64,000 bases of DNA, taken from contig CAZNPU010000003.1 of assembly GCA_964575335.1 (NCBI GenBank), positions 62,001-126,000 on the forward strand, written 5' to 3'. This document shows, one piece after another, positions 25,175 to 34,273 of the stretch (its first letter is position 1; each line of letters opens with the position of its first letter). The notes under the pieces were generated by a model. It made no database searches. It worked only from the letters and a program-made list of their open reading frames with translations, and was not told the DNA's origin. This DNA is from CAZNPU01 sp964575335 (GTDB lineage: Bacteria; Planctomycetota; Phycisphaerae; Phycisphaerales; SM1A02). The position numbers and the translations under genes were made by a program.

Positions 25175-26257
25175 ATGTCAAACATCGTAACCTATCGTGA
25201 ATCATCAAGTCAGGCCATCGCGCTGCCTGCGCCGCGCTGCGGTGAGATTTCGATTCGTCTGGCGACGCTGGACGATGTGCCGTTTATTGATGATCTTCAG
25301 CGCAAGCACTCGCGCGCGGTGGGGTGGTTTCCGACCAAGCAGATTGAAGGAAATATTACAAAGGGCAAGGTGCTGATTGCGGAGGAGATTTCCCCCTCCC
25401 TCAAGGGAGGGGGAGTGTTCGCAACGCCCGTTGGATATTGCATCTCGAGCGATCGCTATCTCAAGCATGATGACTGCGGCATCATCTATCAATTGAACGT
25501 GATGCCATCAAAACAGCGCGGCTTGATCGGCGCGACGCTTGTCAAAGCGGTGTTCGCTCGTGCGGCGTATGGATGTAAGTTGTTTTGCTGCTGGTGCGCG
25601 CAGGATCTGGAGGCGAATTACTTCTGGGAATCGCTGGGGTTTGTGCCTCTGGCGTTTCGGACGGGATCGCGGCGAGCAGGAAGCAAGCAGACGCCTCGCA
25701 TTCATATTTTCTGGCAGCGCAGGATTCGTGAAGGCGATACGGAGACGCCGTATTGGTTTCCTGCGGAGACTTCCGGTGGCGCGGTGAAGGAGAATCGACT
25801 GGTGCTGCCGATCCCGCCGGGCACGCACTGGAGCGATGCGAAGCCTGCGATTCTGCCGGGGATGGAGCAGGTGAATGTGCTGCCGCCTGGCGCTGCGGAC
25901 CCGACGGTTCGGAAGAAGCGGGAGAAGAAGGTCAAAGCGCCGCCGTCGCCGCCGCCGCAGAAGGTTTCGCGTGGATTGTGGTTCGCTCCGCCCGCGCCGA
26001 AGCCTGGCAGTCCGGAAGCGAACGCGGCTGCGAAGGAGCAGAAGCCCGCGAGGAAGCGCGAGAAGTTTCGCCACGATCCGAAGCTGGTTGAAGCGGCGCG
26101 GGAGTTGCGGGATCGTTACATCGAGCAGATCAATGTCGGGTTGTTGTTGCCGCCGAGCGCGTGTGGAAAGTATGATGTGAGCCGACAGTTGGAAGCTGCG
26201 CCGTCGTTCCGCGATGCGATGATGAAGCAGACGCCGCTGCTTGACCGCGCTGCGTAG
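25175..26257 (+). CDS. GNAT-fold acetyltransferase-like protein with basic C-terminal extension
   Basis: A 360-residue protein. Residues about 20-175 match a GNAT fold: I-S-I-R-L-A-T-L-D-D-V-P-F-I, then P-V-G-Y-C-I, then I-I-Y-Q-L-N-V...Q-R-G-L-I-G-A-T-L-V (cofactor loop with R-G), then Y-F-W-E-S-L-G-F. The remainder is Pro/Lys-rich (K-K-R-E-K-K-V-K-A-P-P-S-P-P-P) and ends in a helical segment (D-P-K-L-V-E-A-A-R-E-L-R-D-R-Y). ATG 25175 has AGGTG just upstream. The first GNAT strands are separated by an insert S-P-S-L-K-G-G-G encoded by a perfect palindrome, which keeps the frame. Substrate unknown. Confidence 0.65.
   Translation: MSNIVTYRESSSQAIALPAPRCGEISIRLATLDDVPFIDDLQRKHSRAVGWFPTKQIEGNITKGKVLIAEEISPSLKGGGVFATPVGYCISSDRYLKHDDCGIIYQLNVMPSKQRGLIGATLVKAVFARAAYGCKLFCCWCAQDLEANYFWESLGFVPLAFRTGSRRAGSKQTPRIHIFWQRRIREGDTETPYWFPAETSGGAVKENRLVLPIPPGTHWSDAKPAILPGMEQVNVLPPGAADPTVRKKREKKVKAPPSPPPQKVSRGLWFAPPAPKPGSPEANAAAKEQKPARKREKFRHDPKLVEAARELRDRYIEQINVGLLLPPSACGKYDVSRQLEAAPSFRDAMMKQTPLLDRAA
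25391..25414. repeat. Perfect palindrome inside the GNAT reading frame
   Basis: TCCCCCTCCC, loop TCAA, then GGGAGGGGGA: a 10-bp perfect stem. It encodes S-P-S-L-K-G-G-G between conserved GNAT strands without breaking the frame. Similar CCCTCCC-GGGAGGG palindromes occur as dispersed intergenic elements in many bacteria, so this may be a small mobile palindrome that landed in a gene. Confidence 0.75.
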
Positions 26258-26365
26258 TGCTGGTGGTTCTGACGTGCCGGCGGGGGGCGTGCTGCTGCGC
26301 CGGATGAAAGTCGTCTGTAATGCGAATTCCTGCGTGTGGTTGGGCGGATGTAGACTGAACGCATC

Positions 26366-26950
26366 ATGGACAGGCGTTTTCAGTCTGATGGCCGATCGAA
26401 TCGTCAGCGGATGCTTGCAGGCGATCATTACCTTGCTGATGATCCTGAACTCAACCGTGAGCGCAGCCGCGCTGCTGCACTTACAGCGGCGTTCAATGTG
26501 ACTGCAGTTGACGATGATGCAGGCCGCGACCGCATCCTCCGCGAGCTGCTGGGCAGTATTGGCGAGGGCACGGTGTTTCGGCCGCCTTTTTATTGCGACT
26601 ACGGCTACCAGACGCACGTCGGCGCCCGCACGTTTGCCAACTGGGGGCTGATCTGTCTGGACGTGGGGCGCATCACGATCGGCGATGATGTGCAGATCGG
26701 TCCAAATGTTCAGTTGCTTACCGCCACGCACCCCATTGAGCCAGGGCCGCGGCGGGCGAAGTGGGAAAGCTCGCAGCCCATCACGATTGGCGACAACGTC
26801 TGGCTGGGCGGCGGCGTGATCGTCTGTCCCGGCGTGACGATCGGCGAGAACACGGTTGTCGGCGCGGGCGCGGTCGTCACGCGCGATCTGCCGCCGAACT
26901 CGGTTGCGGTTGGCAATCCCGCCCGGGTCATCCGCACCATCGAGGCCTGA
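26366..26950 (+). CDS. Maltose/galactoside O-acetyltransferase family protein
   Basis: A 194-residue left-handed beta-helix (hexapeptide repeat) acetyltransferase that moves acetyl from acetyl-CoA to a sugar hydroxyl. The N-terminal Maa helix region R-M-L-A-G-D-H-Y-L-A-D-D-P-E-L is followed by F-Y-C-D-Y-G-Y, then hexapeptide turns (I-T-I-G-D-D-V, I-G-P-N-V-Q, I-T-I-G-D-N-V-W-L-G-G-G) and the end G-A-G-A-V-V-T-R-D-L-P-P-N-S-V-A-V-G-N-P-A. The catalytic histidine is in L-T-A-T-H-P-I. Length is standard. Monocistronic; acceptor sugar unknown. Confidence 0.9.
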   Translation: MDRRFQSDGRSNRQRMLAGDHYLADDPELNRERSRAAALTAAFNVTAVDDDAGRDRILRELLGSIGEGTVFRPPFYCDYGYQTHVGARTFANWGLICLDVGRITIGDDVQIGPNVQLLTATHPIEPGPRRAKWESSQPITIGDNVWLGGGVIVCPGVTIGENTVVGAGAVVTRDLPPNSVAVGNPARVIRTIEA

Positions 26951-27139
26951 CTGCATCCTTCCTTTGCTTTGCTGTGCTGTTCATTTCATTGAGGGGGAGT
27001 GGAAAAGCAGCCGGTCAAAGGGTGGGAAATAAAGAGATGGATGATTGCGAGTGAGGCGGAGGGATAAAGAAAAAGAAAAGATGAAACTGGTGCGAGGCAT
27101 GGTCATGCGGCATTGGGGTTCGCACAGTACACTTGTCGC

Positions 27140-27712
27140 ATGATCAAAGCGACTGAACTCAAAAAAGGCGACTTCATCCGCTGGGAAGGCCAGCTTCAGA
27201 TGATTCTTGAGACCGATCACGTCAAGCCTGGCAAAGGGCCAGCGTACGTGCAGGCCAAAATGAAGAATCTGGAAACCGGCACGATCAAGTTCAACCGCAT
27301 CAACTCTTCCGACAAGGTGGAAGATATCGCGATCGATCGCAGAACGCTGCAGTATCTGTATGACGCCAGCGGCAAGGGCAACGGGCCGTTCGTGTTCATG
27401 AACACTGAAACGTACGATCAGATCGAGATCGGTTCGGAGATTATTCCGCCCGAGCAGAGCCAGTGGCTGGTGGAGAACATTGAATGCACGGTGATGATGT
27501 TTGAAGGTCGCGTGTTGAGCGTTGAGCTTCCTGCAGCAGTTGAGCTTCGGGTTACGGAAACCGCGCCCCAGCCGCGCGGTGCGACTGCGACGAATCAGCT
27601 CAAGGAAGCGATCGTGGAGACGGGTGCGAAGATTCGCGTGCCGCCGTTTATCGAAGTGGGGCAGGTGGTGCGCGTCAGCCCGGAAACGGAGGAGTATTTG
27701 GGGAAGGCGTGA
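27140..27712 (+). CDS. efp: Elongation factor P
   Basis: A 190-residue three-domain translation factor that relieves ribosome stalling at polyproline. Start ATG 27140 (M-I-K-A-T-E-L-K-K-G-D-F). The modification loop reads V-K-P-G-K-G-P-A with Lys32 in the position of the lysine that is beta-lysylated in E. coli, so a lysine-type EF-P; no epmA/epmB is in view. C-terminal signature L-K-E-A-I-V-E-T-G-A-K-I-R-V-P-P-F-I appears at residues 155-172 as usual. Same strand and 159 bases upstream of rsmA, with a repeat-rich spacer between. Confidence 0.95.
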   Translation: MIKATELKKGDFIRWEGQLQMILETDHVKPGKGPAYVQAKMKNLETGTIKFNRINSSDKVEDIAIDRRTLQYLYDASGKGNGPFVFMNTETYDQIEIGSEIIPPEQSQWLVENIECTVMMFEGRVLSVELPAAVELRVTETAPQPRGATATNQLKEAIVETGAKIRVPPFIEVGQVVRVSPETEEYLGKA

Positions 27713-27750
27713 GTGGGGTGTTGATGGGGGTGGGGGGGTAGGAGTGTGGG

Positions 27751-27857
27751 ATCCGGGGCTTCCTTATCCGGGGCTTCCTCCCTTCGGTCGTCAGCCCCGG
27801 CGTATGAGCCTGTTCCGGCGTATATGTCAGCCCCGGCGTGTCATCACGCTCCGGCGT
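27751..27857. repeat. Cluster of direct and inverted GC-rich repeats before rsmA
   Basis: ATCCGGGGCTTCCT occurs at 27751-27764 and 27766-27779. TCAGCCCCGGCGT occurs at 27791-27803 and 27827-27839, and shorter CCGGCGT copies are at about 27815-27821 and 27851-27857. CCGGGGCT and AGCCCCGG are complementary, so an 8-bp stem can form (27768-27775 with 27793-27800). It lies between efp and rsmA and may be a dispersed palindromic element or an attenuator-like structure. Confidence 0.7.
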
Positions 27858-27871
27858 TACAATCGTTTGTT

Positions 27872-28711
27872 GTGCAAACGCTTACTGAGATCAAGATGCT
27901 GCTTGCGGAGCGAGGGCTGCGGCCGAAGCATCGCTTCGGGCAGAACTTCCTGCATGATCACAACCTGCTTCGCAAGCTGGTTGATGCAGCGGACATCAGC
28001 CCCGGCGATGTGGTGCTTGAGGTTGGCCCCGGCACCGGCACGCTGACTGAGGAACTGCTCGATCGCGGCGCGCAGGTGATTGCCTGCGAGCTTGATGAAG
28101 ACCTTGCAGCAATTGTTGAAGAGCGTCTGGGCGATCGCATCACGCTCATCCGCGGCGATTGTCTTGAGAAACAGCGGCAGTTGAATGCGAAGGTGGTCGA
28201 GGCGATTGCAGCGCGGCCGTTCAAGCTGGTTGCGAACCTGCCGTATCAGGCAGCAAGTCCGCTGATCTCAACGCTGCTCATCGAGCACCCGCCGCCGCAG
28301 TGTCGTGGGCAGTTTGTCACAATTCAAAAGGAAGTGGCTGAGCGATTGATGGCGCAACCGGGCACAAAGGCGTACGGCCCGCTGACGGTCATCGTGCAGG
28401 CGCTGGCGGAAGTTCACCGCATCGCGGTGCTGAGTCCGTCGTGCTTTTGGCCTCAACCGGAAGTCACCAGCGCAATGGTGGCGATCGTTCCCAGACAGGA
28501 AGCTGAGCGGTTGGTGGCAGATGATGAAGCTGCCCGTACATTTGCGCGATTCATCACCGAGCTGTTTACTCGCCGCCGCAAACAGCTTGGCTCGATCTTC
28601 GGACGCGATCACAGCAATTGGCCGGCTGGCGTCACGGCCGATTTGCGTCCTGAAGCGTTGAGCGTGCAGCAGCTTGTGCAGCTTTGGCAGCACATGCGTG
28701 AGGAGCAATAG
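27872..28711 (+). CDS. rsmA: 16S rRNA dimethyladenosine transferase
   Basis: KsgA-type methyltransferase that dimethylates two adjacent adenosines near the 3' end of 16S rRNA. Motifs: R-F-G-Q-N-F-L-H-D at the N-terminus, SAM-binding L-E-V-G-P-G-T-G-T-L, and catalytic N-L-P-Y. Family domain continues to F-T-R-R-R-K-Q-L near residue 240. Start is uncertain: GTG 27872 or ATG 27896; the 42 codons upstream translate the GC repeat cluster and are rejected. About 279 residues, normal for the family. Downstream of efp. Confidence 0.93.
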   Translation: MQTLTEIKMLLAERGLRPKHRFGQNFLHDHNLLRKLVDAADISPGDVVLEVGPGTGTLTEELLDRGAQVIACELDEDLAAIVEERLGDRITLIRGDCLEKQRQLNAKVVEAIAARPFKLVANLPYQAASPLISTLLIEHPPPQCRGQFVTIQKEVAERLMAQPGTKAYGPLTVIVQALAEVHRIAVLSPSCFWPQPEVTSAMVAIVPRQEAERLVADDEAARTFARFITELFTRRRKQLGSIFGRDHSNWPAGVTADLRPEALSVQQLVQLWQHMREEQ

Positions 28712-28761
28712 CTGCTGGCGCAAGATGTCAACTGTATCGACTATGCGGAGCGACTGTGTTG

Positions 28762-29334
28762 TCACTTCGGCCACAACGGCAGCAGATCGCGCGGCAGCAT
28801 GGATTTGACATCTTCAATTTCGCCTCGTGTGACCGAGAGCGCCAGCAGGCTGAAGACCGCTCGCGCAAGGCGTTCGGGATCGACATCGGGGTAGCCGCGG
28901 AAGTTGTTGCGCACCATGTCGAGGAACGCTTCGCGGCTGCGCGCCTTCACCGGCGTAATTGCGGGTTTCCAGCCTTCATAATACAGGCCTCGAATCAGCA
29001 TCGGCAGTTGAGCGGCAAGCTGCGCGGCCTCATCAACCGTCAGCCGATCCCGCAATGCGTGCAGCACCGCGCGCAAGGCGGCGTAGGACTGCTGCTGGCT
29101 GCTCCAGTGCAGTTCAGCCATGACGTAGTTGATCCATTCGTGCGTCTTTTGCACGGTTGTGTCGAGGACTTCAACCCGCGACGGATTGCGCCGTCGCTGC
29201 GGCTGGGGCGGAGCTTCCTGTCGGTGCTCCAACTGTTCAGAGGAAGGTGGTGAGGTATCTTCGCGCCCGACCTGCTCCCGCCGCACCTGTTGCTGTGAAC
29301 CGATTGTATCCGGCCTATCGCGTTCTTGTTCCAT
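28762..29334 (-). CDS. DUF2267 domain protein
   Basis: A 190-residue protein. Residues 1-55 are polar and Gln/Arg/Pro-rich, likely disordered. From about 57 it is a DUF2267 domain: V-Q-K-T-H-E-W-I-N-Y-V, A-A-L-R-A-V-L-H-A-L-R-D-R-L-T-V-D-E-A, L-P-M-L-I-R-G-L-Y-Y-E-G-W-K-P. The family is all-helical, of unknown function, and often found near stress genes such as the alcohol dehydrogenases and SRPBCC protein that follow here on the other strand. Confidence 0.85.
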   Translation of the reverse strand: MEQERDRPDTIGSQQQVRREQVGREDTSPPSSEQLEHRQEAPPQPQRRRNPSRVEVLDTTVQKTHEWINYVMAELHWSSQQQSYAALRAVLHALRDRLTVDEAAQLAAQLPMLIRGLYYEGWKPAITPVKARSREAFLDMVRNNFRGYPDVDPERLARAVFSLLALSVTRGEIEDVKSMLPRDLLPLWPK

Positions 29335-29773
29335 TAGGGTGCTTTCCTTACATATTCAGATGGATTGCTGTGCGTGCGATGATCGGGTGAATCAAATCAA
29401 ATGAAATGGTGCGCTGTTATGGCGTACATTGAACACCCTTGCGGGCTGCGCCCGAGCAAACAATCGGAGTTGGAACCTAATCATTTGCAAGGATGATCGC
29501 ATTCGGCTTTTTCAGGCCCGACGGATATGCAGCGCCGCGTTGAGATCGGCTGCCTGCCGTTGACTGAAACTGAAAAAGCATGCAGTAAGTTGTGGCGGCA
29601 GTTGAGTTTGCTGCATGGCGCAGCGGGATTCGATCCTAATCGGCCGTGCAGATCTCCGGGGGTTTGCGACAAGCCGCAGCATCGCTCTATCGTTTGAAAA
29701 CATGCGCCGGCGACAAACGCGATTTGAATTTCACATAAGTTAAGTTGAGTACGACAGATAGGGAGATTCCTCC
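29335..29773. other. Divergent intergenic region before the SRPBCC-ADH-SDR group
   Basis: About 440 bases between the DUF2267 gene and the plus-strand group. GGGAG sits about 10 bases before the ATG at 29774. Promoters for both directions should be here, but no clear -35/-10 pair stands out. Confidence 0.5.
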
Positions 29774-30622
29774 ATGCGCTTGGCACAGCGGCCGCAGGAA
29801 CGGCGGATGCGTGAAATGGCGGTGTGGCACGAATGGCCGGAGGCGCCGCGGCCATTTGAAACCAAGCGGCGTGTGAACGTGGGCACAGCCGAGCGATGGC
29901 TGTCGCTGGCGGGCGGCGCGGCAATGGCGGCATGGGGGATAAGTCGCCGCAGCCTTCCGGGATGGTTGATGGCGGCTGCAGGTGGATATATGGTGTACCG
30001 CGGTATGAGCGGACACTGTCACGGTTATGACGCAATGGGCATCAATACAGCGCGCGACGGCATCGCGGAGCCGACTGATTATTATGAGCGCGGCATTCAT
30101 ATCACCAAAGCCGTCACGATCAACGCGCCTGCTGACCGCCTGTATGAGTTCTGGCGAGATCTGACCAATCTGCCGCGCGTCATGACGCATCTGAAGCGCG
30201 TGGATGTTCTTGATGAAAAGCGATCTCACTGGGTGGTTGAAGCGCCGTTTGGTCGCACGGTGGAGTGGGATGCGGAAATCATCAATGACGAACGCAATGA
30301 ACTGATCGCATGGCGTTCACTGCAGGATGCGGAAGTGCACAACGCAGGATCGGTGCGGTTCATCCCGATGCCAGGCGATCGTGGGACGCAGGTGCGCGTA
30401 ACGATCGAGTACATTCCGACTGCCGGTCGTTTGGGAAAACTGATTGCCAGCGTGTTCGGTGATTCGCCGGAGCAGCAGGTGCAGGAAGACCTCAGGCATT
30501 TCAAGCAGATTCTTGAAGCCGGTGAGATTCCCACCACGGAAGGACAGCCGCGCGGCACGTGCTCGCAGATAAAGTCGCGATGGCTGCCTTTATTTATGCA
30601 ACAGGGTCAGCAGTCGTCGTGA
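29774..30622 (+). CDS. DUF2892 membrane segment fused to an SRPBCC domain
   Basis: A 282-residue protein. Residues about 35-75 form a YgaP-type DUF2892 region (N-V-G-T-A-E-R-W-L-S-L-A-G-G-A, then L-M-A-A-A-G-G-Y-M-V-Y-R-G). Residues about 108-250 are a polyketide-cyclase/START-like SRPBCC fold: I-T-K-A-V-T-I-N-A-P-A-D-R-L-Y-E-F-W-R-D, G-R-T-V-E-W-D-A-E-I, V-R-V-T-I-E-Y-I-P. It should bind a small hydrophobic ligand at the membrane. It heads a same-strand run with two zinc dehydrogenases and an SDR, which suggests joint stress or aldehyde metabolism; this is inference from context. Confidence 0.82.
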   Translation: MRLAQRPQERRMREMAVWHEWPEAPRPFETKRRVNVGTAERWLSLAGGAAMAAWGISRRSLPGWLMAAAGGYMVYRGMSGHCHGYDAMGINTARDGIAEPTDYYERGIHITKAVTINAPADRLYEFWRDLTNLPRVMTHLKRVDVLDEKRSHWVVEAPFGRTVEWDAEIINDERNELIAWRSLQDAEVHNAGSVRFIPMPGDRGTQVRVTIEYIPTAGRLGKLIASVFGDSPEQQVQEDLRHFKQILEAGEIPTTEGQPRGTCSQIKSRWLPLFMQQGQQSS

Positions 30623-30718
30623 GAATGTTGACGTGCGCCGCAGCGGCCATTGTGGATCCGGTTGATGTCCTCCGCTTCTTCAGTCGCGACGCGCGCATCC
30701 AGAAACAGGAGACATGCG

Positions 30719-31891
30719 ATGCGAGCGGTCTGCTGGTGTGGTCCGAACAACGTTCAGGTGGAATCGGTGCCGGACCCGAAGATTCTGAATCCGCGCGATG
30801 CGATCATTCGGATCACCGCCAGCACGATCTGCGGCTCTGATCTGCACCTGTACAACGGGTACATCGCTGCCATGAAGCCGGGTGACATACTCGGCCACGA
30901 GCCGGTGGGTGAAGTGGTGGAGGTAGGGCCGGAGGTTCGGAAACTCCGTGTCGGCGATCGCGTTGCGGTGTCTTCCGTCATCGGCTGCGGCGGCTGCTGG
31001 TACTGTCAGAACCAGGAGTATTCGCTGTGCGACAACTCCAATCCCAACGCATGGATGCTGGAAAAGCTTTACAAGTATTCATCAGCGGGCATTTACGGCT
31101 ACAGCCACTTGTTCGGAGGCTACGCTGGCGCGCAGGCGCAGTATCTGCGAGTTCCATTTGCTGATGTCGGCGCGTTCAAGGTGCCTGAAGGCATGAGCGA
31201 TGAGCAGGCTCTGGCGTGCACCGATGCGTTTCCCACCGGCTTCATGGGCGCGGAGATGTGCAACATTCGTCCCGGCGATGTGATTGCAGTATGGGGGTGC
31301 GGTCCGGTGGGGCAGTTTGCCATCAAAAGCGCAACGCTGCTTGGTGCAGAGCAGGTCATTGCGATTGATCGCGTGCCGGAGCGGCTGCATCTTGCTGAGC
31401 AGTACAGCGGCGCGATTCCGGTGAATATGGATGATGTGGACGTGCCCGATGTGTTGAAGGATATGACCGGCGGACGCGGACCCGATGCCTGCATCGATGC
31501 GGTCGGCATGGAGGCGCACGGCCCGCGCATGTGGAGCCATGCATACGATCGCGCAAAGCAGGCGGTGATGCGCATGACCGATCGCGTTCACGTGATTCGG
31601 CAGATGATCCAAAGCTGTCGCAAGGGCGGCATTCTGTCCATCATGGGCGTGTACGCCATGTTCGCTGACAAGATTCCGCTCGGTGCGGCGTTCAACAAGG
31701 GCCTGCACTGGCGCATGGGGCAGATGCACGGCCCGAAATACATGCCGCGGCTGTTTGAATTCTGGCGCCAAGGCAAAGTCGACCCGGGCATCGTGTTCAC
31801 GCATCGATTCTCGCTGGATGATGCGCCGCGGGCGTACGAAACATTCAAGCTCAAGCAGGGCAACTGCGTGAAGGTGCTGCTTCAGCCATAA
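30719..31891 (+). CDS. Zinc-dependent alcohol dehydrogenase (formaldehyde-dehydrogenase-like), copy 1
   Basis: A 390-residue MDR-family dehydrogenase. Start ATG 30719 with AGGAG 8 bases ahead. Catalytic zinc ligands in I-C-G-S-D-L-H and G-H-E-P-V-G-E; structural zinc cysteines in [18 protein letters not shown]-binding [10 protein letters not shown]. Long insert after the structural loop, as in glutathione-independent formaldehyde dehydrogenase relatives. A close paralogue follows 44 bases later. Substrate unproved. Confidence 0.92.
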   Translation: MRAVCWCGPNNVQVESVPDPKILNPRDAIIRITASTICGSDLHLYNGYIAAMKPGDILGHEPVGEVVEVGPEVRKLRVGDRVAVSSVIGCGGCWYCQNQEYSLCDNSNPNAWMLEKLYKYSSAGIYGYSHLFGGYAGAQAQYLRVPFADVGAFKVPEGMSDEQALACTDAFPTGFMGAEMCNIRPGDVIAVWGCGPVGQFAIKSATLLGAEQVIAIDRVPERLHLAEQYSGAIPVNMDDVDVPDVLKDMTGGRGPDACIDAVGMEAHGPRMWSHAYDRAKQAVMRMTDRVHVIRQMIQSCRKGGILSIMGVYAMFADKIPLGAAFNKGLHWRMGQMHGPKYMPRLFEFWRQGKVDPGIVFTHRFSLDDAPRAYETFKLKQGNCVKVLLQP

Positions 31892-31935
31892 CAACGCTCG
31901 GCAGAGCACAAGAGCAACTGTGCAGGGAGGCTGGC

Positions 31936-33102
31936 ATGAAGGCAGTGACGTGGTGCGGCAAGTTCAACGTGCAGGTGGAAGACGTGCCCGAGCCGCACAT
32001 CATCAATCCACGCGATGCGATCATTCGCGTTACGTCAACGGCGATCTGCGGCTCCGATCTGCATCTGTACGACGGCTTTATTCCCACGATGAAACGCGGT
32101 GACATTCTCGGCCACGAACCGATGGGCGAAGTGGTTGAAGTCGGACGCGCCGTGCGAAATCTCAAGGTGGGCGATCGTGTGGTTATTCCGTTTACCATCG
32201 CCTGCGGCAACTGCTTTTTCTGCCAGAAAAAATTGTGGAGCCTGTGCGACAACTCCAACCCGAATGCATGGATGGTGGAAAAGCTTTACGGCTTTGCCGG
32301 ATCGGGGCTGTTCGGCTATTCACACATGATGGGCGGGTACGCAGGCGGCCAAGCGGAGTATTTGCGCGTGCCGTTTGCGGATGTCGGGCCGATCAAGGTG
32401 CCTGATCATCTGCCGGATGAGAAGGTGCTGTTTTTGAGCGATATTTTTCCAACCGGCTACCAGGCAGCTGAGCAATGCGACATCAAGGCGGGCGACACGG
32501 TTGCGGTATGGGGCTGTGGACCGGTGGGCCAATTCGTCATCCGCAGCGCATTTATGCTCGGGGCAGCCCGCGTTCTTGCGATCGATGAATATCACAGCCG
32601 CCTGCAAATGGCTGCTGATGCAGGCGCGATTCCGATCAACTTCCGCGAGGAAAATCTGAAAGACGTGCTGCTGGATCTGACCGGAGGCCACGGACCCGAT
32701 GCATGCATCGACGCAGTGGGGCTGGAAGCGCACGGCGTGACCATTGACGCAGTGTACGATCGCGTCAAAACCTCGATGTACATGGCAACCGACCGTGCCC
32801 ATGCATTGCGGCAGGCGATCTATTACTGTCGAAAAGGCGGCACGGTTTCCGTGCCCGGTGTCTATGGCGGGTTGATCGACAAGCTTCCATTTGGAGCTGC
32901 GTTCTCCAAGGGCCTGACGATGCGCATGGGGCAGACGCACGTGCATAAGTATTTGCAGCCGCTGCTTGAAGCAATCGAGCAGGGGCGCATCGATCCATCA
33001 TTTGTCATCACGCACAAGCTGCCGATCGAAGAAGCGCCCGACGCCTATGCGATGTTCAATGAACAGAAAAACGACTGCATCAAGGTGGTGCTGCAGCCGT
33101 GA
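31936..33102 (+). CDS. Zinc-dependent alcohol dehydrogenase (formaldehyde-dehydrogenase-like), copy 2
   Basis: A 388-residue tandem paralogue of the previous gene, keeping the same landmarks: [47 protein letters not shown] precedes its ATG. The two share long stretches (for example D-N-S-N-P-N-A-W-M and E-K-L-Y) but have diverged, so the duplication is not recent. Retention of all zinc ligands in both argues for two working enzymes, perhaps differing in substrate or cofactor use. Confidence 0.92.
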   Translation: MKAVTWCGKFNVQVEDVPEPHIINPRDAIIRVTSTAICGSDLHLYDGFIPTMKRGDILGHEPMGEVVEVGRAVRNLKVGDRVVIPFTIACGNCFFCQKKLWSLCDNSNPNAWMVEKLYGFAGSGLFGYSHMMGGYAGGQAEYLRVPFADVGPIKVPDHLPDEKVLFLSDIFPTGYQAAEQCDIKAGDTVAVWGCGPVGQFVIRSAFMLGAARVLAIDEYHSRLQMAADAGAIPINFREENLKDVLLDLTGGHGPDACIDAVGLEAHGVTIDAVYDRVKTSMYMATDRAHALRQAIYYCRKGGTVSVPGVYGGLIDKLPFGAAFSKGLTMRMGQTHVHKYLQPLLEAIEQGRIDPSFVITHKLPIEEAPDAYAMFNEQKNDCIKVVLQP

Positions 33103-33165
33103 TCGCATGTGGGGATGAAGCGCTCTTTGCAGCATCGGCACAATAAAGTCAGGGAAGACGCACCC

Positions 33166-34236
33166 ATGAGTTCGATACGAACAGCACTGACAGCGTGCAG
33201 CGTTGCGGTGGCAGGGGCATCGCTTGTATCGCAGATCATGCGGCAGCGGCGTCGCATGACGTTTCGCGATCGTTCAGTCATCATTACCGGCGGATCGAGA
33301 GGGCTGGGGTTGCTATTGGCTAGGGCATTCGGCCGCGAGGGCGCGAAGCTGACGCTGCTTGCGCGCGATGCTGATGAGCTTCGCCGGGCCGAGCTTGAGC
33401 TGTTGCGCTACAACGGCCGCGTGCTGACGGTGCAATGCGATGTGCGCGACCGCAATCAGGTTGAAGCGGCGGTTGATCAAACCATGCAGCGCTTCGGCAG
33501 AATTGATGTGCTCATCAACAATGCGGGCGTCATTCAGGTTGGTCCGTTTGAGCACATGCGCCTGGAGGATTTTGAACGGGCCATGGCGATTCACTACTGG
33601 GGGCCGCTACATTTCATACGCGCCGTGCTGCCGCACATGCGCCAGCAGGGAGGCGGCAGAATCGTGAACATTTCATCAATCGGCGGGAAGGTGGCGGTGC
33701 CTCATCTGCTGCCCTATTGTGCAAGCAAGTTCGCGCTGACGGGATTGTCTGACGGTTTGCGGGCAGAACTGGCCAAAGACAACATTCGCGTCACAACGGT
33801 GTGCCCGTGGCTGATGCGCACCGGTTCGTACCTGCAGGCCACGTTCAAGGGGCAGCGCAGTCGAGAAATGACATGGTTTGCCCTGGGCGCATCATTGCCG
33901 CTGGTATCGATGGATGCTCATCGCGCCGTGAAGCGGATTGTCGAAGCGTGTCGATATGGCGAAGCCGAAACGCTCCTTGCGCCGCAGGGACGGGCCATTG
34001 CCATTCTGAACGCTGTGTTTCCCTCGGTTGTGGCGGGGCTTTCCGCAACAGTCGCTGCCAGGCTGCTTCCCAGAGCTGTATCGCAGCAGGGCGATCAGGC
34101 GTTGCGAGGCATAGACCTGTCCGGCACAAGACTGGCCCCGTCGCTGCTTACGCGCCTCGCTGACCGCGCTGCTGAGCGGAACAATGAACTTGCGCCTGAA
34201 CTGGCGCTGACCGGAAAAGAATCAGGCCCGTATTGA
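33166..34236 (+). CDS. Short-chain dehydrogenase/reductase with membrane anchor
   Basis: A 356-residue SDR from ATG 33166. A hydrophobic N-terminus (A-L-T-A-C-S-V-A-V-A-G-A-S-L-V) precedes the Rossmann domain: I-I-T-G-G-S-R-G-L-G-L-L, N-N-A-G-V, N-I-S-S-I-G-G (catalytic Ser) and P-Y-C-A-S-K (Tyr and Lys). The ~100 C-terminal residues beyond the standard fold (A-V-F-P-S-V-V-A-G-L-S-A-T-V-A-A-R-L-L-P) are hydrophobic and may touch the membrane. Last gene of the SRPBCC-ADH-ADH-SDR run, closed by the terminator at 34274. Confidence 0.9.
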   Translation: MSSIRTALTACSVAVAGASLVSQIMRQRRRMTFRDRSVIITGGSRGLGLLLARAFGREGAKLTLLARDADELRRAELELLRYNGRVLTVQCDVRDRNQVEAAVDQTMQRFGRIDVLINNAGVIQVGPFEHMRLEDFERAMAIHYWGPLHFIRAVLPHMRQQGGGRIVNISSIGGKVAVPHLLPYCASKFALTGLSDGLRAELAKDNIRVTTVCPWLMRTGSYLQATFKGQRSREMTWFALGASLPLVSMDAHRAVKRIVEACRYGEAETLLAPQGRAIAILNAVFPSVVAGLSATVAARLLPRAVSQQGDQALRGIDLSGTRLAPSLLTRLADRAAERNNELAPELALTGKESGPY

Positions 34237-34273
34237 TGCCTCGGCACAGGCGAAGGCGCAAGCGGTTTCTGGG

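Noticed and set aside
25508..26956. 482-codon minus-strand open frame
   Set aside because: Antisense to the GNAT gene and the hexapeptide acetyltransferase; Arg-rich composition typical of a shadow frame.
30719..33102. Direct repeat or composite mobile element made of the two dehydrogenase genes
   Set aside because: They are diverged paralogues without flanking inverted repeats or a transposase.
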